Origin: Burkholderiaceae bacterium
GTDB lineage: Bacteria; Pseudomonadota; Gammaproteobacteria; Burkholderiales; Burkholderiaceae_D
Direction of reading: 5' to 3'
Length of the DNA: 17,960 nt
Assembly: GCA_014379395.1 (NCBI GenBank)
Contig: JACMLV010000899.1
Coordinates: 1 to 17,960 of the forward strand
This document shows, piece after piece, positions 1-7,134 of this stretch (positions are counted from its first letter, which is position 1; each line of letters begins with the position of its first letter). A program made the translations under genes and the position numbers. The notes under the pieces are model-generated. The model saw nothing but the letters and a program-made list of their open reading frames with translations. It searched no databases and was not told the DNA's origin.

Positions 1-749
1 AGGTCGGCGTGGCCTATGCCGAGGGTTTGGGCGTGGCGCCCGATCCCCTGCGCGCCCGGGCGTGGCTGGTGCGGGCGGCGGAGCAGGGCGACGCCGATGC
101 GCAGTTCAACCTGGGCGTGATGCTAACCGGCGGCAAGGGCGGGGCAAAGGATGAAGCGGGCGCGCTGACCTGGTATCACCGCGCGGCCGAGCAGGGCCAT
201 ATTCTGGCGCAATACAATCTGGGCGGCATGTACGCCAACGGCCGCGGCGCCGCGCGCGACTTGCGGCAGGCGGTGGCGTGGTATCGCAAGGCGGCCGAGC
301 AGGGCGCGCCGAACGCGCAGTTCAATCTGGGCGTGATCTACGCCAACGGGCACGGCGTGCCAAAGAACGAGCGGCAAGCGGTGCGCTGGTACCGCATCGC
401 CGCCGAGCAGGGCGACGCCAGCGCGCAAAACAATCTGGGCGTGATGTATGCCAACGGGCAGGGCGTCGGGCAAGACGACGCGCAGGCCGTGAGCTGGTAC
501 CGCAAGGCGGCCGATCAAGGCCACGCGCTGGCGCAATACAACCTGGGCGGCATGTACCACAGCGGGCGCGGGGTGGCGAAGGACGCGGTGCATTCCTATA
601 TGTGGATATCGCTGGCGGCCGAGGCCGGCGACGAAACCGCCTTCAGCAACAAAAACATCATCGCCCGCAAGATGACGCCGGCTGAAATCGGCTCGGCGCA
701 GGATTTGAAGCGCCAGTGGCGCGAGGCGCGCAACACGCTCAACAGCTGA
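1..749 (+). CDS. Sel1-repeat (SEL1-like TPR) protein, 5' partial
   Basis: The reading frame is already open at the window edge, so the true start lies upstream. A GTG at position 9 lies inside a repeat and is not a credible start. The visible 248 or so residues are almost all Sel1-like repeats of exactly 36 residues: one partial, then five full units starting near bases 90, 198, 306, 414 and 522. Each has the pattern A-x-x-x-L-G-x-x-Y-x-x-G-x-G-V followed by A-x-x-W-Y-R-x-A-A-E-Q-G. A degenerate seventh unit and a basic tail (ending RQWREARNTLNS) close the protein. Sel1 repeats form alpha-alpha hairpin solenoids that act as protein-binding scaffolds; the partner cannot be told from sequence. 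The N-terminus, and so any signal peptide or lipobox, is outside the window. The family is certain, the specific function unknown. Confidence 0.9.
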   Translation, partial: VGVAYAEGLGVAPDPLRARAWLVRAAEQGDADAQFNLGVMLTGGKGGAKDEAGALTWYHRAAEQGHILAQYNLGGMYANGRGAARDLRQAVAWYRKAAEQGAPNAQFNLGVIYANGHGVPKNERQAVRWYRIAAEQGDASAQNNLGVMYANGQGVGQDDAQAVSWYRKAADQGHALAQYNLGGMYHSGRGVAKDAVHSYMWISLAAEAGDETAFSNKNIIARKMTPAEIGSAQDLKRQWREARNTLNS

Positions 750-758
750 TTCCCCCGC

Positions 759-779
759 CGCCGGATGAGGCGTCCGGCG
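759..779. repeat. Inverted repeat between convergent genes
   Basis: CGCCGGA (759-765) and TCCGGCG (773-779) form a perfect 7-bp stem with a 7-base loop. It lies in the 70-base gap between the convergent Sel1 gene and EAL-CBS-GGDEF gene. No T-run follows on either strand, so it is not a canonical intrinsic terminator, though it could stall polymerase or protect 3' ends. Confidence 0.45.
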
Positions 780-819
780 CGCTCCGCTTGACCGACTTCC
801 TGATCGACTTCGTGCCGAC

Positions 820-2694
820 CTACTGGCGACGGTCGACAAACAAGCTGTTGCCGTAAATCTTCTTGGCTTGCTTCTTCGCTTCCGCCGCCGCCGTGGCGAT
901 CTGATGATGGCTGTAATACTGGTGCGGTTCGACCTTGACCGCGCCGAGCGACAAACTGATCAGCGAATAAAACACCTTCTTGCCCTGCCGGTCCTCGCTG
1001 GTGTAGCCGCCGCGCTCCAAGTCCTCCGCGCTGTAAAAATCGACGATGCCGGCGGCGAAGCGATCGAGCATGGCGCAGCAGCGCACCTCCCAGTCCTCGC
1101 TCTGAAACAAGATCATGAAATCGTCGCCGCCGATGTGGCCGATGAAGTCGCGGTTCGGGTCGCATTGCTGGCTCAGGATCTCGCCGGTCAGCTGGATCAC
1201 GTCGTCGCCGCGCCGATAACCGTAGACGTCGTTGAACGGCTTGAAGTGATCCAGGTCGCAATAGCAGACCCAGAACCGCGTGCCGCTGCCGAGCAACCGG
1301 TCGATGTGCTCGTTGATCGGCACATTGCCCGGCAATTGCGTCAACGGATTGGCGTAGCGCGCCGCGTTGATCTGCATTTGCGTGATCTCGCGCATCAGGT
1401 CGCGCCCGGTGCCCATGCCCAGATAGCGTCCCTGCTCGGTGATGATGAAGCCGTTGAACAGGTGGTGCGCCTCGGCCTCGACCATCGCGAAGCTCAAATC
1501 CTGCAAACTGGTGTCCTGGTCGGCGATCAAGGGCGCCGGGTCCATGAATTGCACGCAAGACTTCTTGCCGTACAACTCGCGCTGATACAAGCGCGCGAAA
1601 TGGTCGATCATCTCCATCCGGCTGATCAAGCCCAGCGGCACGCCGTGCTCGACCACGGGAACGATCTGCAGGGCCGGGTCCTTGACGAAGACCTCGTAGA
1701 CCTCGTTATTGCTCATGCCGGGCGAGACCGGCTGAACGCGGTGCAAGAGTTTAAGAATGGTCACGCCGTTTTTCTCCAGTCCGCCGCGCTGCGGATACAC
1801 CGCCACGCCGTTGCTGCCGAGCGCCTTGACGACTTCGGCCGGCAAGACGCGCGCCGGCGCCGGGTTCGGCCGCCCCAAATGGTAGCCCTGTCCAAAACCG
1901 ATGCCCAGGTCGCGCAAGACCAGCAATTCGGCCTGGGTTTCGATGCCCTCGGCGATGACGAAGGTGTCGGAATGTTCGGCGATGCCCTGGATCGAGCGCA
2001 CGAACTGCAGCTTGACCGGGTCGGCGTTGATGCCCTGGATGAAGTGCATGTCGATCTTCACATACTCCGGCCGCAGCTCCGACCATAGGCGCAAGCTGGA
2101 AAAACCCTCGCCGAGGTCGTCGATGGCGATCTGGAAGCCCATGTTGCGATAGTGCAGCACCGCTTCGCGCATCAGGTCGTAGTCGTAGGTCGGCTGATTT
2201 TCCGTCAGCTCGATGATCACCCGCTCCGGATTGATGCCGAGCTGCGCGATATAGCCGAGGGTCTCGCCATGGCGCGCGTCGTGCAGCAGCAGGCATTCCG
2301 GGCTGATGTTGAGAAACAGCTTGCCCGGCAAATCGAGTTCGGCGAAGCGTTCCAGCACGATGCGGCGGCACAGATGCTCCACTTGCAGCGTCAAGTGGTT
2401 GGCGCGCGCCACCTTGAACAGGTTCATCGGCGCGTGCAAAGGGCTGTCCGAGGGGCCGCGGATCAAGCCCTCGTAACCGATGATGGCGCCGCTTTGCATG
2501 TGGATGATCGGCTGGAACAGGGCGCTCAGGTGGCGCCTGGAGAGGATGTCGAGCAAATGCGCGCGCAGCATTTCCTCGTTGGCGGGCTGATCATCGGAAT
2601 TGGCAGCCGCGGCAGGCTTCAAGAAGGCGACATTGGACAACTGCGCCGGGTTGCCGGATGACGGCACGGGCGTAAGCATCTGCAATGAGTTCAT
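820..2694 (-). CDS. EAL-CBS-CBS-GGDEF cyclic-di-GMP signalling protein
   Basis: The product is 624 residues. The start at 2694 (MNSLQML) follows an AGGGA ribosome binding site 8 bases upstream; the frame stays open far upstream, but only antisense to kbl. Domain order is EAL (about 50-285), a CBS pair (about 315-440) and GGDEF (about 450-620), the reverse of the usual GGDEF-EAL order. The EAL domain keeps the expected metal and catalytic residues: E75 (as EGL), N129, E162, D192-D193, K213, E249 and Q269, so c-di-GMP phosphodiesterase activity is plausible. The GGDEF signature reads GGDDF (522-526), and there is no RxxD inhibitory site in front of it (the residues are PNRD). Cyclase activity is therefore uncertain; the domain may bind GTP and regulate. 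CBS domains usually sense adenine nucleotides. There is no predicted membrane segment, so it is likely cytosolic. It is transcribed divergently from kbl. Confidence 0.93.
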   Translation of the reverse strand: MNSLQMLTPVPSSGNPAQLSNVAFLKPAAAANSDDQPANEEMLRAHLLDILSRRHLSALFQPIIHMQSGAIIGYEGLIRGPSDSPLHAPMNLFKVARANHLTLQVEHLCRRIVLERFAELDLPGKLFLNISPECLLLHDARHGETLGYIAQLGINPERVIIELTENQPTYDYDLMREAVLHYRNMGFQIAIDDLGEGFSSLRLWSELRPEYVKIDMHFIQGINADPVKLQFVRSIQGIAEHSDTFVIAEGIETQAELLVLRDLGIGFGQGYHLGRPNPAPARVLPAEVVKALGSNGVAVYPQRGGLEKNGVTILKLLHRVQPVSPGMSNNEVYEVFVKDPALQIVPVVEHGVPLGLISRMEMIDHFARLYQRELYGKKSCVQFMDPAPLIADQDTSLQDLSFAMVEAEAHHLFNGFIITEQGRYLGMGTGRDLMREITQMQINAARYANPLTQLPGNVPINEHIDRLLGSGTRFWVCYCDLDHFKPFNDVYGYRRGDDVIQLTGEILSQQCDPNRDFIGHIGGDDFMILFQSEDWEVRCCAMLDRFAAGIVDFYSAEDLERGGYTSEDRQGKKVFYSLISLSLGAVKVEPHQYYSHHQIATAAAEAKKQAKKIYGNSLFVDRRQ

Positions 2695-2874
2695 GGTGTC
2701 TTTCCCTAAGCTGTCGGCATAGCCTGTAGGCCATGTTCCAATGCTGCATGATAGGAACGGTTTATGACGGCTTGATGAAACGCAACGCTTTCTTATCGGG
2801 TCTTTGGCGCCGCCGCACGCCAAATTCCGGTATACCATGTAGGCGAGACGTTGGCCCAAAGCGAGGAACGCAGC

Positions 2875-4089
2875 ATGAGCGAAACAGCCAAATCGGCTTT
2901 TATCAACGGATTGCACGAAAGCCTGGAACAACTGCGCAGCCAGGGTCTGTATAAGGCCGAGCGCGTGCTGGCCTCGCGCCAGGGCGCCGAGGTCGTGTGC
3001 GACGACGGCCGTCGCCTGATCAACCTGTGCGCCAACAACTACCTCGGCCTGTCGGGCGATCCGGAAATTGCCCGTTCCGCCAGCGCGGCCATAGAACAAT
3101 ACGGCTACGGCCTGTCGTCGGTGCGCTTTATTTGCGGCACGCAAAGCGTGCACAAGCGACTCGAGCGGGCGCTGGCCCGCTTTCTCGGCGCCGAAGACGC
3201 CATCCTCTACGCCGCCGCGTTCGACGCCAACGGCGGCCTGTTCGAACCCTTGTTCGACGAGCGCGACGCGATCGTTTCCGACGAACTGAACCACGCATCC
3301 ATCATCGACGGCGTCCGCCTGTGCAAGGCGAAGCGCCACCGCTACCGGCACGACGACATGGCCGATCTGGAGGCGCAGCTGCAAGCGGCGGCCGCGGCGG
3401 GCGCGCGCCACAAACTGATCGCCACCGACGGCGTGTTCTCGATGGATGGCACCATTGCCCGGCTCGACCGAATCTGCGACTTGGCCGAGCGCCACGGCGC
3501 GCTGGTGATGGTCGACGACAGCCACGCCACCGGCGTCATGGGCGCGACCGGGCGCGGCACGCACGAACACCACCACGTCATGAGCCGGGTCGACATCGTC
3601 ACCGGCACGCTGGGCAAGGCGTTGGGCGGCGCGATGGGCGGCTTCACCGCCGCGCGCAGCGAAGTGATCGACACGCTGCGCCAAAAATCGCGGCCCTACC
3701 TGTTTTCGAACACCCTGGCGCCTATGATCGCCGGCGCCTCGCTGTCGGTGTTGGAACTCCTGTCGCGATCGACCGAGCTGCGCGACCGCCTGCATGCCAA
3801 CACCGCCCACTTCCGCAGCGCCATCGAGCGCATCGGCTTCACCATCAAGCCGGGCAGCCATCCGATCGTGCCGGTCATGTTGTTCGACGCGCTGGTGGCG
3901 CAGCAATTCGCCGCGCGCCTGTACCAGCTCGGCGTGCTGGTCAGCGCCTTTTTCCACCCGGTGGTGCCGATGGGCCAGGCGCGCGTGCGGGTGCAGCTGT
4001 CGGCCGCGCACAGCCGGGCGCAGCTCGACCTCGCGCTGGCCGCCTTCGAGCAAGCCGGGCGCGAACTCGGCCTGCTGGCGGAAAGGTAA
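2875..4089 (+). CDS. kbl: 2-amino-3-ketobutyrate CoA ligase (glycine C-acetyltransferase)
   Basis: This 404-residue PLP enzyme of the alpha-oxoamine synthase family cleaves 2-amino-3-ketobutyrate with CoA to glycine and acetyl-CoA, the second step of threonine catabolism through threonine dehydrogenase. The start is ATG at 2875, with GAGGAA at 2863-2868. A TTG 24 bases upstream is less likely. Visible motifs are the PLP lysine K248 in TGTLGKALGG, the cofactor motif DDSHATG (214-220), and SSVRFICGTQ near 81-90, which together with the PYLFSNTLAP segment favours Kbl over BioF, HemA or Spt. Length fits the E. coli enzyme (398). The usual partner tdh is not adjacent; sdaA follows after 6 bases, probably in the same transcript. 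Confidence 0.95.
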   Translation: MSETAKSAFINGLHESLEQLRSQGLYKAERVLASRQGAEVVCDDGRRLINLCANNYLGLSGDPEIARSASAAIEQYGYGLSSVRFICGTQSVHKRLERALARFLGAEDAILYAAAFDANGGLFEPLFDERDAIVSDELNHASIIDGVRLCKAKRHRYRHDDMADLEAQLQAAAAAGARHKLIATDGVFSMDGTIARLDRICDLAERHGALVMVDDSHATGVMGATGRGTHEHHHVMSRVDIVTGTLGKALGGAMGGFTAARSEVIDTLRQKSRPYLFSNTLAPMIAGASLSVLELLSRSTELRDRLHANTAHFRSAIERIGFTIKPGSHPIVPVMLFDALVAQQFAARLYQLGVLVSAFFHPVVPMGQARVRVQLSAAHSRAQLDLALAAFEQAGRELGLLAER

Positions 4090-4095
4090 TCAGTC

Positions 4096-5517
4096 ATGGA
4101 CATGAGCATCTTCGACCTGTTCAAGATCGGCATCGGCCCCTCCAGTTCGCACACCGTCGGCCCGATGCTGGCCGCGCGCCGTTTTCTGCTCGAATGTGCG
4201 CGGATCGAGCAGGCGGTCGGCGTCGACGTGGCGCTGTACGGCTCGCTGGCCCTGACCGGCCACGGCCACGGCACCGACAAGGCGGCCATCCTCGGCCTGA
4301 TGGGCGAAACCCCGCAAGAGATCGCGCCGGAAACGGTCGACGCCAAGCTGGCGGACGCCGAGGCGGCGGGCGAAATCCTGCTGCTGGGGCGGCACCGGGT
4401 GCCGTTCCGGGCCGCTGTCAACTTGCATTGGCACAAGGGCGAAGTGCTGCCCGAGCATCCGAACGGGATGCGCTTCACGCTCAGACTGGCCGACGGCGGC
4501 GTGGTCGAGCGCGTTTTTTATTCGATCGGCGGCGGCTTCATCCGCGCCGCCGGCGAGGCGCAGGCGCGGCGCCAGGGCGCGCAAACACCAGCAACCCCAG
4601 CAACCCCGGCAACCGCGGCGCGTCCCTATCCGTTCGACACCATGCGCCAGTTGCTCGAGCACGGCAAGGCCAGCGGCCGCTCGATTCCCGCCATGCTGCG
4701 CGCCAATGAGTGCAGCCGCATCGGCAACGACGAGCTCGACGCGGGCATCGACCGCATCTGGCAAGTGATGCGAGGCTGCATCGCGCGCGGCTTGGAGGCC
4801 GACGGCCAGTTGCCGGGCGGCCTGCAAGTGAAGCGCCGCGCGGCCAAATTGTGGCGCTTGGCGCAGCAGGCGAGGGTGGCCGCCAACCCGGCCGACAACC
4901 TGCCGCACGACGCGCTGCACCAGGTCAGCCTGTACGCGATGGCCGTCAACGAGGAAAACGCCGCCGGCGGCCGGGTCGTCACGGCGCCCACCAACGGCGC
5001 CGCCGGCATCATTCCGGCCGTGCTGCGCTATTACAGCGAAGACTGCCATCAAAGCGCCACGCTCAACGGCGTGCGTGACTTCCTGCTCGCCGCCGCCGCG
5101 GTCGGCATGCTGTGCAAGCGCAACGCCTCGATCTCGGGCGCCGAGATCGGCTGCCAGGGCGAGGTCGGCGTCGCCTGCGCGATGGCGGCGGCCGGCCTGG
5201 TCGCCGCGCTCGGCGGCAGCAACGAGCAGATCGAAAACGCCGCCGAAATCGGCATCGAACACCACCTCGGCATGACCTGCGACCCGATCGGCGGGCTGGT
5301 GCAAATCCCGTGCATCGAGCGCAACGGCATGGCGGCGGTGATGGCGATCGCCGCCGCGTCCTTGGCGCTGAAGGGCGACGGCACCCACTTCGTCAGCCTC
5401 GACGAGGCGATCGAAACGATGCGTCAGACCGGCGCCGACATGCAGGACAAGTACAAGGAAACCTCGCTGGGCGGCTTGGCGATCCACGTCATCACCGTCA
5501 ACCACGCCGCCTGCTGA
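4096..5517 (+). CDS. sdaA: L-serine ammonia-lyase (L-serine dehydratase), single-chain iron-sulfur type
   Basis: This 473-residue enzyme deaminates L-serine to pyruvate and ammonia with an oxygen-sensitive [4Fe-4S] cluster, not PLP. The N-terminal signature GPSSSHTVGPM (14-24) opens the beta domain. The catalytic alpha domain (about 178-473) has TAPTNGAAGIIPA and the three cluster cysteines C353 (GCQGEVG), C395 (TCDPIGG) and C406 (IPCIERN), with the family spacing of 42 and 11. A Pro-Ala-Thr tripeptide is repeated three times at 165-173, in the linker between domains. The start at 4096 has GAAAGG at 4081-4086, inside the end of kbl; a second ATG two codons later is possible. With kbl it would let threonine carbon reach pyruvate through glycine and serine (inferred). 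Confidence 0.96.
   Translation: MDMSIFDLFKIGIGPSSSHTVGPMLAARRFLLECARIEQAVGVDVALYGSLALTGHGHGTDKAAILGLMGETPQEIAPETVDAKLADAEAAGEILLLGRHRVPFRAAVNLHWHKGEVLPEHPNGMRFTLRLADGGVVERVFYSIGGGFIRAAGEAQARRQGAQTPATPATPATAARPYPFDTMRQLLEHGKASGRSIPAMLRANECSRIGNDELDAGIDRIWQVMRGCIARGLEADGQLPGGLQVKRRAAKLWRLAQQARVAANPADNLPHDALHQVSLYAMAVNEENAAGGRVVTAPTNGAAGIIPAVLRYYSEDCHQSATLNGVRDFLLAAAAVGMLCKRNASISGAEIGCQGEVGVACAMAAAGLVAALGGSNEQIENAAEIGIEHHLGMTCDPIGGLVQIPCIERNGMAAVMAIAAASLALKGDGTHFVSLDEAIETMRQTGADMQDKYKETSLGGLAIHVITVNHAAC
4588..4614 (+). repeat. Three tandem 9-bp units in sdaA
   Basis: CCAGCAACC occurs twice (4588-4596 and 4597-4605), followed by CCGGCAACC (4606-4614). The units are in frame and encode Pro-Ala-Thr three times in the interdomain linker. 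Their length, a multiple of three, allows gain or loss by slippage without a frameshift. Confidence 0.85.
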
Positions 5518-5527
5518 GGCTTTTCTG

Positions 5528-5549
5528 TCCCATCGGAAAGCATATGGGA
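5528..5549. repeat. Inverted repeat upstream of thrC
   Basis: TCCCAT (5528-5533) and ATGGGA (5544-5549) form a perfect 6-bp inverted repeat with a 10-base loop, 11 bases after the sdaA stop. It has no T-run and so is not a clear terminator. It sits just upstream of the thrC -35 region and could be an operator or chance. Confidence 0.3.
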
Positions 5550-5550
5550 G

Positions 5551-5579
5551 TCGCAAGGACGCCTTGGGCGCACTATAAT
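5551..5579 (+). promoter_or_regulatory. Candidate thrC promoter
   Basis: A perfect -10 hexamer TATAAT lies at 5574-5579. The best 17-bp-spaced -35 (TCGCAA, 5551-5556) matches the consensus at only three positions, so an activator may be needed if this promoter is real. Transcription would start near 5586, leaving a leader of about 54 bases before thrC. Confidence 0.4.
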
Positions 5580-5639
5580 GCCGGTTCAAATCGCACAGTT
5601 ACGCCATTCAGGCCCTAGCCCAACCGGATTCCTCTATCT

Positions 5640-7124
5640 ATGCAATACGTCTCTACACGCGCCGCCAAGTCGTCCACTTCCCAAGCCCAAAACTTTTCCG
5701 ATATCCTGCTCGGCGGCCTGGCCCCCGACGGCGGCTTGTACCTGCCGGCCGAATACCCGCAGGTGACCGGCGCCGAACTCGACGCCTGGCGCAAGCTGTC
5801 GTATGCGCAGCTCGCTTTTGAGATCCTGAAGAAGTTCGCCACCGATATTCCCGAAGCGGACCTGAAGGCGCTGACCGCGAAAACCTACACCAAGGACGTC
5901 TATCGCAACGCCCGCGAGGGCGAGCGCGCCGAGCAGATCACGCCGCTGCGCGTGCTCGAGCAGGCCGCCGGCAAGGGCGGCCAGACCACCTTGATGCTGC
6001 AGGCGCTGTCGAACGGCCCGACGCTGGCGTTCAAGGACATGGCGATGCAGTTGCTGGGCAACCTGTTCGAATACACGCTGGAAAAGCACGACGCCGAACT
6101 CAACATCTTCGGCGCCACCTCGGGCGACACCGGCAGCGCCGCCGAATACGCGATGCGCGGCAAGAAGGGCATCCGCGTCTTCATGCTCTCGCCGCACAAG
6201 AAGATGAGCGCGTTCCAGACCGCCCAGATGTTCAGCCTGCAAGACCCGAACATCTTCAACATCGCCGTCGACGGCGTGTTCGACGATTGCCAGGACATGG
6301 TCAAGGCCGTCTCGAACGACCTGCCGTTCAAGGCCAAGCAAAAAATCGGCACCGTCAACTCGATCAACTGGGCGCGCGTCGTCGCGCAGGTCGTGTACTA
6401 CTTCCGCGGCTACCTGGCGGCGACCTCCGACAACAGCCAGAAGGTCTCCTTCACCGTCCCGTCGGGCAACTTCGGCAACATCTGCGCCGGCCACATCGCC
6501 CGCATGATGGGCCTGCCGATCGACAAGCTGGTGGCGGCCACCAATGAAAACGACGTGCTCGACGAATTCTTCCGCACCGGCGTCTACCGCGTGCGCAAGT
6601 CGGCCGAGACCTACCACACCAGCAGCCCGTCGATGGACATCTCGAAGGCGTCCAACTTCGAGCGCTTCGTCTACGACCTGGTCGGCCGCGACAGCGAGCG
6701 CGTGCGCGCGCTGTTCCACAAGGTCGAGACCGACGGCGGCTTCGACCTGTCGGGCAAGCCGGGCAGCGACGGCGACGAATTCAAGCTGGTCGCCCAGTAC
6801 GGCTTCCTGTCGGGCAAATCGACCCACCAGGACCGCCTCGACACGATCCGCGACGTGGCCGACGACTTCGGCATCACGGTCGACACCCACACCGCCGACG
6901 GCATCAAGGTCGCGCGCGAACACCTGCAACCGGGCGTGCCGATGATCGTGCTGGAAACGGCGCTGGCGGCCAAGTTCAACGAAACGATCCTGGAAGCGAT
7001 CGGCGTCGACGCCGCGCGTCCTGCCGGCTTCGAAAACATCGAGGCCTTGCCGCAGAAGTTCGTCGTCATGACCAACGACGTCGCCAAGATGAAGGCCTAC
7101 ATCGCCGCCAACACCGGCCTGTAA
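5640..7124 (+). CDS. thrC: Threonine synthase
   Basis: This 494-residue fold-type II PLP enzyme converts O-phospho-L-homoserine to L-threonine and phosphate, the last step of threonine synthesis. The N-terminal segment LLGGLAPDGGLYLPAEYP is typical of the long threonine synthase class. The PLP lysine is K132 in NGPTLAFKDMA, and the phosphate-binding loop GATSGDTGSAAEYAM starts at 158. The start is ATG at 5640; the ribosome binding site is weak (GGA, 11 bases away). In many betaproteobacteria thrC follows hom (homoserine dehydrogenase), but here sdaA is upstream and hom is not in the window. moeA starts 10 bases after the stop, so thrC probably heads the thrC-moeA-moaD transcript. Confidence 0.96.
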   Translation: MQYVSTRAAKSSTSQAQNFSDILLGGLAPDGGLYLPAEYPQVTGAELDAWRKLSYAQLAFEILKKFATDIPEADLKALTAKTYTKDVYRNAREGERAEQITPLRVLEQAAGKGGQTTLMLQALSNGPTLAFKDMAMQLLGNLFEYTLEKHDAELNIFGATSGDTGSAAEYAMRGKKGIRVFMLSPHKKMSAFQTAQMFSLQDPNIFNIAVDGVFDDCQDMVKAVSNDLPFKAKQKIGTVNSINWARVVAQVVYYFRGYLAATSDNSQKVSFTVPSGNFGNICAGHIARMMGLPIDKLVAATNENDVLDEFFRTGVYRVRKSAETYHTSSPSMDISKASNFERFVYDLVGRDSERVRALFHKVETDGGFDLSGKPGSDGDEFKLVAQYGFLSGKSTHQDRLDTIRDVADDFGITVDTHTADGIKVAREHLQPGVPMIVLETALAAKFNETILEAIGVDAARPAGFENIEALPQKFVVMTNDVAKMKAYIAANTGL

Positions 7125-7134
7125 GCCGCGTCCG

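Noticed and set aside
868..2088. Long open frame of 406 codons on the plus strand inside the EAL-CBS-GGDEF gene
   Set aside because: It is antisense to a gene with clear domains and encodes low-complexity Ala/Val/Asp/Arg-rich sequence typical of shadow frames in GC-rich DNA.
2851..2874. TTG start for kbl
   Set aside because: The ATG at 2875 has GAGGAA at 6 bases spacing and fits the usual Kbl length.
2695..4053. N-terminal extension of the EAL-CBS-GGDEF protein up to position 4053
   Set aside because: The frame is open, but the extension is antisense to kbl and has no protein character. The ATG at 2694 has a good ribosome binding site and starts just before the EAL domain.
4090..5589. 499-codon open frame on the minus strand over sdaA
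   Set aside because: sdaA on the plus strand has complete catalytic and cluster motifs; the antisense frame has no recognisable domain and an Ala/Gly/Arg/Val bias.
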